Positions 32,753 to 40,876 of a stretch of 64,000 nucleotides of DNA are shown in pieces. Below the pieces are notes generated by a model. It searched no databases, had not been told where the DNA came from, and saw only the letters and a list, made by a program, of their open reading frames with translations. Position numbers and translations under genes: made by a program. How positions within the stretch are numbered: the first letter of the stretch is position 1; each line of letters opens with the position of its first letter. The stretch is from Nonomuraea sp. NBC_00507 (lineage in GTDB: Bacteria > Actinomycetota > Actinomycetes > Streptosporangiales > Streptosporangiaceae): assembly GCF_036013525.1 (NCBI RefSeq), contig NZ_CP107853.1, positions 10,788,001 to 10,852,000 on the forward strand, in the 5' to 3' direction.

Positions 32753-34012
32753 ATGAGTTACACGCTATTACGGGGCAATTTTGTCATCCGATATCCGGAC
32801 CTCCCGCGACAAGGGCCGGAACCGGACGGTGACACGGTCAAGTTCCTGCCCGACAATCCCGCGCTGGTCGAGGCGCTGCCCCGGCACTCCGGCTCGCCGC
32901 CGGACATCACGCGCCGCGGCATCTCCGCACGTCTGGAGGCCATCGACGCGCTGGAAACCCACTTCGGCGAAACCCACCAGGAGCTGACGGGTGCCGAGGC
33001 GGCAAGGGACGAGCTGCTTCGGCTGCTCGGCTTCACCAACGTGGTCTTCTGGGACGACCTGCCGAACAAGGTCCGCTCCGCCGACCAGGACGCGATCCGC
33101 GGCCACGTGCTCACCAACGGCATCGACGCCAACGGCCGGCTGATCGCGTTCGTGTTCGCGGGCGACCATCCGGGGGCGGACGGCTCCCGGGTGTTCCTGG
33201 ACGGGCCGCTGGCCGACGCCTCCGTCAACGCCGCGCTGCTCGCCGCCGGGCTGGTCTATCCGGCGTTCTACGCGACCCTGCCCGCCGAGCTGCGTACGCA
33301 CCTGGCGGACGTGTCGGCGGCGGCCAGGCAGAAGGCGCTCGCCACCGGCATCTGGCCGCGCTCCACCGCCGACCCCGACGGCGTGGCCGTCATCCCCGAC
33401 CTGGCCGCGGCCGAGCAGCTGGTGATGTGGCCCAAGCTGTTCCGCCGCATCGTGCCGTACCTCGCGGCGGGATTCCCCGACTTCGACGGCTTCGACGCGT
33501 GGCTGCGGGCCGACCCGGTGCACCGCGACGACGAACTGTTCCTGCTCGACAAGCTCGAACGGGGCAACCTGCACGACGTCGTCTGGGCCTCCGGCCACCA
33601 GATCCAGCTGACGGTGTGGCCGGAGTCGTTCATCATCAACCCGGATCCCGCGCCGCCGGGCTCGACCGTCAACCCGCCGCTCATCGCCGTGGGCGACGTG
33701 CTGATCGTGGCCGCCCTGCCCGACCCCGTGGGCGCCGACCGCGGCGCGGAGTCGGTCACGTTGCTCAACGTCACGCCAGGCCCGGTCGACCTGTCGGGCT
33801 GGTGGTTGTCGGATGCCACCAACGCCCGCAAGGACCTGAGCGGGGCCGTGGCGGGCGGCACCACGCTGAGGGTGCCGCTCGACGGGGCGCTGCAGCTCGG
33901 CAACCAGGGCGACGGCCTCGTCCTCGTCGATCCCCGGGGGAACACGATCGATCAGGTGAGCTACAAGGGCGAAAGGGTACGCGCGGGCCGCACCATTTGC
34001 TTCGGCCGCTGA
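32753..34012 (+). CDS. Thermonuclease-fold protein fused to a lamin-tail domain
   Basis: This is a 419-residue two-domain protein. The first about 220 residues match staphylococcal nuclease: DGDTVKF (residues 25-31), then RLEAIDALE giving Arg60, Asp65 and Glu68 at the Arg35/Asp40/Glu43 positions. NGRLIAFVFAG gives Arg129 at the Arg87 position, followed by NAALLAAGLVYPAFY and a closing GIW. Catalytic residues thus appear intact. Residues about 310-419 form a lamin-tail beta domain (VTLLNVTPGPVDLSGWWLSD). No signal peptide is visible, which is unusual for a secreted-type nuclease. GGGGGGAA before 32753 decides the start over ATG 32696. Confidence 0.72.
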   Translation: MSYTLLRGNFVIRYPDLPRQGPEPDGDTVKFLPDNPALVEALPRHSGSPPDITRRGISARLEAIDALETHFGETHQELTGAEAARDELLRLLGFTNVVFWDDLPNKVRSADQDAIRGHVLTNGIDANGRLIAFVFAGDHPGADGSRVFLDGPLADASVNAALLAAGLVYPAFYATLPAELRTHLADVSAAARQKALATGIWPRSTADPDGVAVIPDLAAAEQLVMWPKLFRRIVPYLAAGFPDFDGFDAWLRADPVHRDDELFLLDKLERGNLHDVVWASGHQIQLTVWPESFIINPDPAPPGSTVNPPLIAVGDVLIVAALPDPVGADRGAESVTLLNVTPGPVDLSGWWLSDATNARKDLSGAVAGGTTLRVPLDGALQLGNQGDGLVLVDPRGNTIDQVSYKGERVRAGRTICFGR

Positions 34013-34091
34013 AGCACGGCGGTTCCGCTGGCCAAGGGCGGCCTCACGTCGGAGACTGGGCGTTCCGACCGGCGATACGAAGGAGTTCGCG

Positions 34092-34652
34092 ATGTTCATG
34101 GCGCGGTACATGACACGTTCGATGCTCAGGTTCGCGGTGGGGGCGGCGGCGGGGTACATGCTCGCGGTGCGCCCGTGGCACCTGCGCTGGGGCGCCGACG
34201 ACGGCGAGGTCTACGGTGAGATGGCGGGTGACGACATCGTCCGCACGCCGCAGTACCAGGCGACCCGCGCCATCACCGTCGAGGCCTCCCCTGCGGCCGT
34301 CTGGCCCTGGCTGGTCCAGCTGGGCGGTCCTCCCGCGGAGGAAGCGGAGCAGGGACTCAAGGTCGGCGACACGCTGCGCTCCGGGCCTGATGGCGCCGGG
34401 TTCGTCGTGGAGCAGACCGATCCGCCGCACACGCTCGTCCTGGTTCATCGGGGCGAAGAGGCCATCACCACGTGCTCCATCTCGCTCCGCGAGATCGACG
34501 ACGGCAGGACCAGGATGGTGTTCCGCGTCCGGATCAAGGCCGAGCCAGGCCTGAGCGGCACCCTCTATCTCGCCAGGATGGACCTGGCCGACTTCCTGAC
34601 CGTGCGGAGGCAGATGCAGACCATCAAGTCCCGCGCCGAGTCCGCGCGCTGA
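34092..34652 (+). CDS. SRPBCC-family protein with N-terminal hydrophobic segment
   Basis: This 186-residue protein has a hydrophobic N-terminal stretch (MLRFAVGAAAGYMLAV) that may anchor it in the membrane. A START/Bet v1-type domain begins at TRAITVEASPAAVWPWLVQL and includes TDPPHTLVLVHRG and the long C-terminal helix. Such domains bind hydrophobic ligands in a central cavity. AAGGAG precedes the ATG. A strong terminator follows the gene. Function is unknown. Confidence 0.75.
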   Translation: MFMARYMTRSMLRFAVGAAAGYMLAVRPWHLRWGADDGEVYGEMAGDDIVRTPQYQATRAITVEASPAAVWPWLVQLGGPPAEEAEQGLKVGDTLRSGPDGAGFVVEQTDPPHTLVLVHRGEEAITTCSISLREIDDGRTRMVFRVRIKAEPGLSGTLYLARMDLADFLTVRRQMQTIKSRAESAR

Positions 34653-34664
34653 ACGCGGGAGCCC

Positions 34665-34702
34665 AGCGGCGCCGTCCCCTTCCTCGGGGGACGGCGCCGC
34701 TT
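34665..34702 (+). terminator. Strong hairpin terminator
   Basis: AGCGGCGCCGTCCCC and its complement GGGGACGGCGCCGCT form a 15-base stem with a seven-base loop, 12 bases after the SRPBCC gene. There is only a short T tract. Confidence 0.75.
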
Positions 34703-34706
34703 GGTG

Positions 34707-34735
34707 TTGACGGCAGACCTTGACGCCGATTACGG
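34707..34735 (+). promoter_or_regulatory. Possible promoter of the GH30 gene
   Basis: TTGACG (34707-34712) and TTACGG (34730-34735) are 17 bases apart. The -10 is weak. A second TTGACG lies 13 bases further on, so the exact promoter is uncertain. Confidence 0.35.
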
Positions 34736-34769
34736 TTCCGGCACGATTGGTGAAATATTCGCCACTTTT

Positions 34770-34782
34770 CCGAAACTTTCGG
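34770..34782. promoter_or_regulatory. Xylanase-type palindrome in the GH30 leader
   Basis: CCGAAACTTTCGG is a perfect 6-1-6 inverted repeat overlapping the GGAGG ribosome-binding site. As I recall, CGAAA-N-TTTCG palindromes are found upstream of streptomycete xylanase and xyloside-uptake genes as repressor sites. That link is from knowledge of other species and has not been tested here. Confidence 0.5.
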
Positions 34783-34789
34783 AGGCACC

Positions 34790-36124
34790 ATGTTACGAGG
34801 ACTTGTCGCCATCACCGTGCTCGGTCTCCTGGCGGTGAACCCGGCGCACGCCGCGCCGGCACCGGCCATCACCGTGAACGAGCGCGTCACGCACCAGCAG
34901 ATGGACGGCTTCGGCGTCTCTCAGGCGTTCCGCCGCAACGAGTTGCTCGAGGCGCTGTCGCCGGCGCAGCAGCGGGAGATCCTCGACCTGTGGTTCGACC
35001 GGGAGAAGGGGGCCGGCCTCAGCATCCTGCGGCTCGGCATCGGCTCCTCCCCCGCGGGCAGCCCGTACGACCACATGGTGTCGATCCAGCCGGAGAACCC
35101 CGGCGGCCCGGACGCCCCGCCCAAGTACGTGTGGGACGGCGACGACAACAGCCAGGTCTGGGTGGCCAAGGAGGCCAAGGCGTACGGCGTGAAGCGCTTC
35201 TTCGCCGACGCTTGGAGCGCGCCCGGCTACATGAAGACCAACGGCGACGACAAGAACGGCGGCAACCTGCTGCCGGAGTGGGAGAAGGCGTACGCGAACT
35301 ACCTGCTGGCGTACACGAAGTTCTACGAGCGGGAAGGCATCAAGATCACCGACCTCGGGTTCACGAACGAGCCCGACTGGACGGCCACGTACGCCTCCAT
35401 GCGCTTCACCCCGGAACAGGCCGCCCAGTTCGTCAAGGTGCTCGGCCCGATCGCCAAGGGCAACGTGAACCTGGTGTGCTGCGACTCCTTCGGCTGGAAC
35501 CAGGCCAAGGCGTACACGGCGGCGATCGAGGCCGACCCCGAGGCCCGCCGCTGGGTCAAGACGCACGCCGGCCACACCTACGCCAGCCCCGTGGACGCCC
35601 CGCTGCCGACCAGCAGGAAGACCTGGATGTCGGAGTGGAACCCCAACGGCTCGACCTGGAACGAGGCCTGGGACGACGGCAGCGGCTACGACGGCTTCAC
35701 GATCGCGCAGGCCATCCACGACGCGCTCACGCTGGGCGACGTCAGCGCCTACATTTACTGGCTGGGCGCCTCGCGCGGCACGACCAGGGCGTTCATGCAG
35801 GTCGACGACACGGCGAAGACCTACAAGGTGTCGAAGCGGTTGTGGGCGATGGCGGCCTACAGCCGGTTCATCCGGCCGGGCGCGGTCCGGGTGGACGCCT
35901 CGGCGGCGAATCCGGCGCTGAAGGTCTCGGCGTTCCGCAACACGGACGGGTCGAAGGTGATCGTGGCCCTCAACACGGGCACCGAGGCCGTCACGTGGGA
36001 CGGCGTGCGCGGCAGGGCGACCGCGTACGTGACGAACAACGACAACTCGCTCACCCCGTCGGCCGTGACCGGCCGCACGGTGACCCTCCAGCCGCGGTCG
36101 CTGACCACCATCGTGGTCCGCTGA
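34790..36124 (+). CDS. Secreted glycoside hydrolase family 30 enzyme
   Basis: This 444-residue protein has a Sec signal peptide (residues 1-22, ending PAHAA). The catalytic (beta/alpha)8 domain carries the acid/base Glu194 in GFTNEPDW and the nucleophile Glu282 in WMSEWNP. The side beta domain is completed by the C-terminal NTDGSKVIVALN and LQPRSLTTIVV. GH30 includes glucuronoxylanases, beta-1,6-glucanases and galactanases. The upstream CGAAACTTTCG palindrome favours xylan. It stands alone between two terminators. Confidence 0.88.
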   Translation: MLRGLVAITVLGLLAVNPAHAAPAPAITVNERVTHQQMDGFGVSQAFRRNELLEALSPAQQREILDLWFDREKGAGLSILRLGIGSSPAGSPYDHMVSIQPENPGGPDAPPKYVWDGDDNSQVWVAKEAKAYGVKRFFADAWSAPGYMKTNGDDKNGGNLLPEWEKAYANYLLAYTKFYEREGIKITDLGFTNEPDWTATYASMRFTPEQAAQFVKVLGPIAKGNVNLVCCDSFGWNQAKAYTAAIEADPEARRWVKTHAGHTYASPVDAPLPTSRKTWMSEWNPNGSTWNEAWDDGSGYDGFTIAQAIHDALTLGDVSAYIYWLGASRGTTRAFMQVDDTAKTYKVSKRLWAMAAYSRFIRPGAVRVDASAANPALKVSAFRNTDGSKVIVALNTGTEAVTWDGVRGRATAYVTNNDNSLTPSAVTGRTVTLQPRSLTTIVVR

Positions 36125-36127
36125 TCG

Positions 36128-36168
36128 GCGGCGAGAGCCCGGAGCCGGTTTCCCCGGGCTCTCGCCGC
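36128..36168. terminator. Bidirectional hairpin terminator
   Basis: GCGGCGAGAGCCCGG (36128-36142) and its exact complement (36154-36168) form a perfect 15-base stem with an 11-base loop. It sits between the converging GH30 and MetE-like genes and could end transcripts from both sides. Confidence 0.75.
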
Positions 36169-36178
36169 ATCCCTGCCG

Positions 36179-37279
36179 TCAGCCCCAGACCTCCTGGGCG
36201 GTCTCGACGATCAGGCGGAGCTTGGCGAACTGCTGGTCGGCCGTCAGCTCGTTGCCTTCGACTGTGGAGGAGAAGCCGCACTGCGGCGACAGGCAGAGCT
36301 GGTCGAGGTCGATGAACTTGGCGGCCTCATCGATGCGCCGCTTCAGCGTGTCCTTCGACTCCAGCTCCCCGTGCTTGGTCGTGACCAGCCCCAAAACGAC
36401 CATCTTGCCCTTGGGCACGAATCGCAGCGGCTCGAATCCCCCGGACCGCTCGTCGTCGTACTCCAGGAAGAACCCGTCCACCTTCAGCTCACCGAACAAC
36501 GCCTCCGCGACGAAGTCGTAGCTGCCCGAGGCGGCCCAGGACGAGCGGAAGTTGCCGCGGCACATGTGCGTCGTGATCGTCATCCCGGCCGGCTTGGCCG
36601 CGAGCGCGGCGTTGATCTGCTTGATGTAGCGCAGGTGCATGTGCTCGGCGTCGTCGCCCCGCGACTCCAGCTCCGCCCGCTGGGCCGGGTCGTTCAGGTA
36701 GGCCAGGCTGGTGTCGTCGAACTGCAGGTACGTGCACCCCAGCGCGCCGATCCTGCGCACCTGCTCGGCGTAGGCGGCGCTCAGGTCACGCCAGAACTCC
36801 TCGACGTCCGGGTAGACCTTCGGGTCGATGGCGGCCGGCCCGCCGCGGTAGTGCACCATGCTGGGCGACGGGATGGTCAGCTTCGGCACGACCGTGCTCA
36901 CGGTGTCCCGCAGGAACATGAAGTCGTCGGCGAAGATCGGCTCACGCAGCTTGATCCGGTCGTGCACGCGCAGCGCCGCCGGGGTGAACTCGATGTCGCC
37001 CTGCTCGTTGTGGAAGCGGACCGTGATGTGCTCGTCGGTGGCCTGGCCGATGCCGCCGAGCCGGTAGATGAAGTCCATGTGCCAGGAGGCCCGCCGGAAC
37101 TCGCCGTCGGTCGCGCTCTGCAGGCCGATCTCCTCCTGCCTGCGCACCACCTCTCGGATGGCCGCGTCCTCCGCTTCCCGCAGTTCGTCGCCCGCGAGGC
37201 TCTCGCGGGCGCGGAGCAGGGACTGCGGGCGCAGGAGGCTGCCGACGTGGTCGGCGCGGAAAGGCGGTGAGGTACGCAT
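36179..37279 (-). CDS. MetE-like cobalamin-independent methyltransferase (C-terminal-domain type)
   Basis: This 366-residue protein corresponds to the catalytic barrel of MetE, starting FRADHVGSLLRP. Zinc ligands are present: His and Cys in TTHMCRGN, Glu in LEYDDE and Cys in SPQCGFSS. Stand-alone proteins of this size transfer methyl groups to thiols but often lack the folate-binding N-terminal half, so the methyl donor is uncertain. It follows the acyl-CoA ligase by six bases in the PaaX operon, so methionine synthesis may not be its real task. Confidence 0.85.
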   Translation of the reverse strand: MRTSPPFRADHVGSLLRPQSLLRARESLAGDELREAEDAAIREVVRRQEEIGLQSATDGEFRRASWHMDFIYRLGGIGQATDEHITVRFHNEQGDIEFTPAALRVHDRIKLREPIFADDFMFLRDTVSTVVPKLTIPSPSMVHYRGGPAAIDPKVYPDVEEFWRDLSAAYAEQVRRIGALGCTYLQFDDTSLAYLNDPAQRAELESRGDDAEHMHLRYIKQINAALAAKPAGMTITTHMCRGNFRSSWAASGSYDFVAEALFGELKVDGFFLEYDDERSGGFEPLRFVPKGKMVVLGLVTTKHGELESKDTLKRRIDEAAKFIDLDQLCLSPQCGFSSTVEGNELTADQQFAKLRLIVETAQEVWG

Positions 37280-37285
37280 TGCGGA

Positions 37286-38755
37286 TCAACTCCCGTAGAG
37301 CTTTCTGAGCGGGGCCTTGAGCAGCTTGCCCGCCGCGTTCTTGGGCAGTTCAGAGACGAATTCCAGATATTTCGGGATTTTGAAGCGGGCCAGCCGACCG
37401 TCCAGGTGCTTCAGCAGCTCCTCGGGCTCGGCCGTCGCGCCCGGCCGCAATACGACCAGGGCCTTGCCCACTTCATCCCACCGGTCGTCGGGCACGCCGA
37501 TCACCGCGCACTCGGCGACCGCGGGATGGCTGTAAAGGACGCTCTCGACCTCGGCGGGGTAGATGTTCTCGCCGCCGGAGATGATCACGTCGTTGAGCCG
37601 GTCGGAGATGCGCACGTAACCGTCCTCGTCGGCGACGCCGACGTCGCCCGAGCGGAACCAGCCGTCCGGCGAGAGCACCTTCGCGCTCTCCTCGGGCCGG
37701 CGCCAGTAGCCGGGCATGACGTTGGGTCCCTGGACGTAGACCTCGCCGGGCTCGCCGGGGGCCGCCTGCGCGCCCTCGATCGTGACCAGGCGCACGTCGG
37801 AGAAGAAACACGGCACGCCGGCCGTCCCCGCCTTGTCGATGGAGTGCTCGGCGCCGAGGAAGAGCGCGCCGGGCGCGGTCTCCGTCATGCCATAGCCCTG
37901 CAGGAACGTCAGCCCCCGTTCCTGGTAGGTCGTGATGAGCGGCAGGGGCACCGGCGCGCCCCCGCACAGCAGGTGGCGCAGGCTCGACAGGTCGGCCTTG
38001 GGCCAGCGCGGCGACTGGGCGAGGAAGGCGAACATCGACGGCACCCCGAACATCACCGTCACCCGCTCGGCCTCGATCAGGTCGAACGTGCGGTCCACGT
38101 CGAAGGACGGCTCCAGGATGGCCCGCCCGCCCTTGAGCACGCTCGGGATCAGCGTCTGCGCCAGTGCCGCGATGTGGAACAGGGGTGCGCTGATCAGCGT
38201 CACCTCGTCGTGTGCGAGCGGCACGTCCACCAGCAGGTTGACGGCGTTCCACGTGAGGTTGGCATGCGTGAGCATCGCGCCCTTGGGCCGTCCGGTGGTG
38301 CCGGAGGTGTACATGATCAGGCACACGTCGTCCTGGCCGACCGGCTCGTCGATCGGCTCGGGCGAGCCTGACGCCAGCAGGTCCTCGTAGTCCGCGGCCG
38401 GGATGTGGCGGCCGGGCAGCCCTTCGCCGTCCCGCCCTTCGCCGAGCAGCACCACCGACGCGTCCGCGTCCTGGAGGATGAAGCGCAACTCGGGCGTGGC
38501 CAGCCGGGTGTTGAGCGGGACGAACACCGCCCCCAGCAGCCCTGCCGCGAAGAACGTCTCGACCAGCGCGCAATGGTTGGGCCCGAGGTAGGCCACCCGG
38601 TCGCCGCGCCCCACGCCCAGCGCGGAAGCCAGCCGATACGTACGTTCCCGCAGGTCACGGTAGGTGTGATCGCGCCCGCCGCAGGTCAGCGCCACCCGGT
38701 CGGGCGTCATGCGGGCCCTGCGTGCCGGCCACGATCCAAGCCCCTGGTTCCGCAT
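37286..38755 (-). CDS. Acyl-CoA synthetase (AMP-forming)
   Basis: This 489-residue adenylating enzyme has the P-loop-like YTSGTTGRPKGAML near residue 150, the adenine-binding GYGMTE near 290, the WFRSGD and RISDRLNDVIISGGENIYP segments, and the C-terminal catalytic lysine in KNAAGKLLKAPLRK. It activates a carboxylic acid as AMP ester and then CoA thioester in the cytoplasm. GGAGGAG precedes the ATG. It lies 43 bases after a PaaX-family regulator, which suggests a phenylacetate-like or other aryl/medium-chain acid substrate. Confidence 0.92.
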   Translation of the reverse strand: MRNQGLGSWPARRARMTPDRVALTCGGRDHTYRDLRERTYRLASALGVGRGDRVAYLGPNHCALVETFFAAGLLGAVFVPLNTRLATPELRFILQDADASVVLLGEGRDGEGLPGRHIPAADYEDLLASGSPEPIDEPVGQDDVCLIMYTSGTTGRPKGAMLTHANLTWNAVNLLVDVPLAHDEVTLISAPLFHIAALAQTLIPSVLKGGRAILEPSFDVDRTFDLIEAERVTVMFGVPSMFAFLAQSPRWPKADLSSLRHLLCGGAPVPLPLITTYQERGLTFLQGYGMTETAPGALFLGAEHSIDKAGTAGVPCFFSDVRLVTIEGAQAAPGEPGEVYVQGPNVMPGYWRRPEESAKVLSPDGWFRSGDVGVADEDGYVRISDRLNDVIISGGENIYPAEVESVLYSHPAVAECAVIGVPDDRWDEVGKALVVLRPGATAEPEELLKHLDGRLARFKIPKYLEFVSELPKNAAGKLLKAPLRKLYGS

Positions 38756-38798
38756 CAGTGCTCCTCCAGGCTCAAGTTAGGCCACTAGACGATCGCTG

Positions 38799-39623
38799 TC
38801 ATCGTTCTGCCCAACTTTCGTCGGGGACCGTGTCGAGGAGCCGCTCGGCGACCGCCGCGGCCTCCGGCCTGAACCGCTCGTGCAGCGCGTGGCAGACCCG
38901 CTGGGCCTTCTCCGCGGGCCAGTCGTGCGGCAGGTAACGCAGCGGGAGCCGGGGGTCGGTCCTGATGATCTGCAGCCAGCCGGTGAGCAGCGTCAGCGAG
39001 CGGGCCAGGTCGTCGGGCGCGTCGGGCGCGGGATCGGCCTGGTCCCAGCGGCGCAGGAACGCCCGGTAACGCTCACCCAGCCCGGCCAGGTCGTACGCGT
39101 CCCGTACCAGCGCCTGCATGTCGGTGGGCCGCCGCGGCTCGGCGGCGAACACCTTCACCTCCACCCCCGGCACCTCGGGCGCCTCCACCTCGCCGGGGGC
39201 GATCCACAACCCGTTCTGCAGCGGCCCGAACCCGGCCCAGATGAGCCGCGAGCGCAGCTCGTGCCGCTGCCGCTGCCATGAGGCCGGCAGCGAGAAACCG
39301 ATGAGCGTCCACCGGTCCTCGCCGGCGTCGTTGACGACGCCGCTGTGCCAGATGCGCCGCTCGCCGTCCCTGAGCACCTCGGTGCTGGTCGGGGTGAGGC
39401 CGAAGTACATACGCCGCCCTGAGCGCTGCCGGCGCAACAACCCGCGGCGGACCATCCGGGTCAGCGTCGAGCGCGTCGCCTCCTCGGAGACGCCGACCTT
39501 GGCGAACGCCTCGATGAAGCTGCCCGAGAAGACGCAGATTCCGCGACCGTAAACGTGATCTCCGAGAAAGGTGAGAATCACCGATTGAGGCCGCACACCG
39601 CCACCCCCACGGATGTTGGGCAT
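38799..39623 (-). CDS. PaaX-family transcriptional regulator
   Basis: This 274-residue protein has an N-terminal winged helix of the PaaX type (SVILTFLGDHVYGRGICVFS, then VSEEATRSTLTRMVRRGLL), a central domain with GFSLPASWQRQRHELRSRL, and a C-terminal domain with RYLPHDWPAEKA. PaaX proteins are repressors released by an acyl-CoA. It heads the operon with the CoA ligase and is divergent from the liv-type importer. The palindrome at 39639-39656 is its likely site. Confidence 0.9.
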   Translation of the reverse strand: MPNIRGGGGVRPQSVILTFLGDHVYGRGICVFSGSFIEAFAKVGVSEEATRSTLTRMVRRGLLRRQRSGRRMYFGLTPTSTEVLRDGERRIWHSGVVNDAGEDRWTLIGFSLPASWQRQRHELRSRLIWAGFGPLQNGLWIAPGEVEAPEVPGVEVKVFAAEPRRPTDMQALVRDAYDLAGLGERYRAFLRRWDQADPAPDAPDDLARSLTLLTGWLQIIRTDPRLPLRYLPHDWPAEKAQRVCHALHERFRPEAAAVAERLLDTVPDESWAER

Positions 39624-39627
39624 TGTC

Positions 39628-39656
39628 TTGACAGCCGTAATGTACCTGCCTACATT
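39628..39656 (+). promoter_or_regulatory. Promoter of the liv-type importer
   Basis: TTGACA (39628-39633), the consensus -35, is 17 bases from TACATT (39651-39656), a near-consensus -10. It is the best-matching promoter I found in the window. Confidence 0.7.
39639..39656. promoter_or_regulatory. Candidate PaaX operator overlapping the -10 box
   Basis: AATGTA-CCTGCC-TACATT is a perfect 6-6-6 inverted repeat. Its right arm is the -10 box of the importer promoter, and the left arm read on the other strand is also TACATT, suitably placed for the PaaX gene. Binding there would block both directions. Confidence 0.55.
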
Positions 39657-39685
39657 CAGGGCGACATCCGGCCCAGGAGGTCCTG

Positions 39686-40873
39686 ATGCGCAGGCTTCTA
39701 CCGTCTCTGGTGTGTCTCGTGCTGGCCGTGGCCGCGTGCGGCGGTAGTCCCGGCGGGTCAGGTGGTGACGGCCCCATCAAGGTCGGCCTCATCGTCTCCC
39801 TGACCGGCAACTACACGCCGCTCGGCAGCGAGGACAAGAAGGCCGTGGAGCTGGCGGTCGAGCAGGTCAACGCCCAGGGCGGCTTACTGGGCCGCACCGT
39901 CGAGCTGGTCACCCGGGACGACAAGACCGCTCCCGACCAGGGCATCGTGGCCTACAACCAGATCAAGGGCGAGATCGACGCGCTGATCGGCCCGGTGTTC
40001 TCCAACTCGGCGCTCGCGGTGGAGCCGCTCGCGCAGCGGGACAAGATGCCGTACCTGTCGCTGGCGCCCGCGCAGGAGCAGGTCGAGCCGATCAAGTCGT
40101 ACATCTTCGTCACGCCCGCCCTGTCCAGCATGTACGCCGAGCGCTACCTGCAGTACATCCAGGCCCAGGGCATCAAGACGATCGCGGTGGCCTGGGACTC
40201 CAAGAGCGCGTACTCGGTCTCCGGCCACAAGTCCATGGTGGCGCTCGCGCCGAAGTACAACGTGACGATCGCCGTGGACGAGCCGTACGAGACCACGAAC
40301 TCCGACTTCAGCGCGGTGTTCCAGCACGTGCGCGACTCCGCCGCCGAGGCGCTGGTGTTCTGGGGCTCGGGCGCGCCCGGCGTGACGGCCGCCAAGCAGT
40401 ACGTCGCCTCGGGGCTCAAGACGCCGCTGTTCCTGACCGCGTCCCAGGCCAGCAAGTTGTGGCTGGAGCCGATGGGCCGCGACGCCGAGGGCATGACCGT
40501 GCAGAGCGCCATCGGCGTCGTCGGGGACCATCTGCCGGCCGGCAAGCAGAAGCAGATCATCGACCAGATGGCCAAGCCGTACCAGCAGAAGCACGGCTAC
40601 CCGCCGCCGCAGTTCGCGCAGGACGGCTACAGCGCGAGCCTGCTGCTGTTCGAGGCGATCAGGAAGGCCGGCAGCACCGACAAGACCAAGATCCAGCAGG
40701 CGCTGGAGAGCATGGACCTGATCACGCCGAATGGCCGCTTCCGCTACTCCCCCACCGACCATTCCGGGCTCTCCCCCGAGTTCATCTCGGTCAACACGGT
40801 GAAGAACGGCCAGTTCGTGCCGACCGACTGGGCCAAGGAGCAGCTCACCAAGACCGTCACCGCGGCGGGGTAG
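39686..40873 (+). CDS. Branched-chain amino acid-type ABC transporter substrate-binding lipoprotein
   Basis: This 395-residue type I binding protein has a lipobox at Cys18 (AVAAC). Residues following IKVGLIVSLTGNYTPLGSED mark the LivJ-like fold, with VELVTRDDKTAPDQ and a conserved C-terminal lobe (DGYSASLLLFEAI). AGGAGG precedes the ATG. This family also binds aromatic and aliphatic acids, and the neighbouring PaaX and CoA-ligase genes make a carboxylic acid ligand likelier than leucine (inference). Confidence 0.92.
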   Translation: MRRLLPSLVCLVLAVAACGGSPGGSGGDGPIKVGLIVSLTGNYTPLGSEDKKAVELAVEQVNAQGGLLGRTVELVTRDDKTAPDQGIVAYNQIKGEIDALIGPVFSNSALAVEPLAQRDKMPYLSLAPAQEQVEPIKSYIFVTPALSSMYAERYLQYIQAQGIKTIAVAWDSKSAYSVSGHKSMVALAPKYNVTIAVDEPYETTNSDFSAVFQHVRDSAAEALVFWGSGAPGVTAAKQYVASGLKTPLFLTASQASKLWLEPMGRDAEGMTVQSAIGVVGDHLPAGKQKQIIDQMAKPYQQKHGYPPPQFAQDGYSASLLLFEAIRKAGSTDKTKIQQALESMDLITPNGRFRYSPTDHSGLSPEFISVNTVKNGQFVPTDWAKEQLTKTVTAAG

Positions 40874-40876
40874 CGC

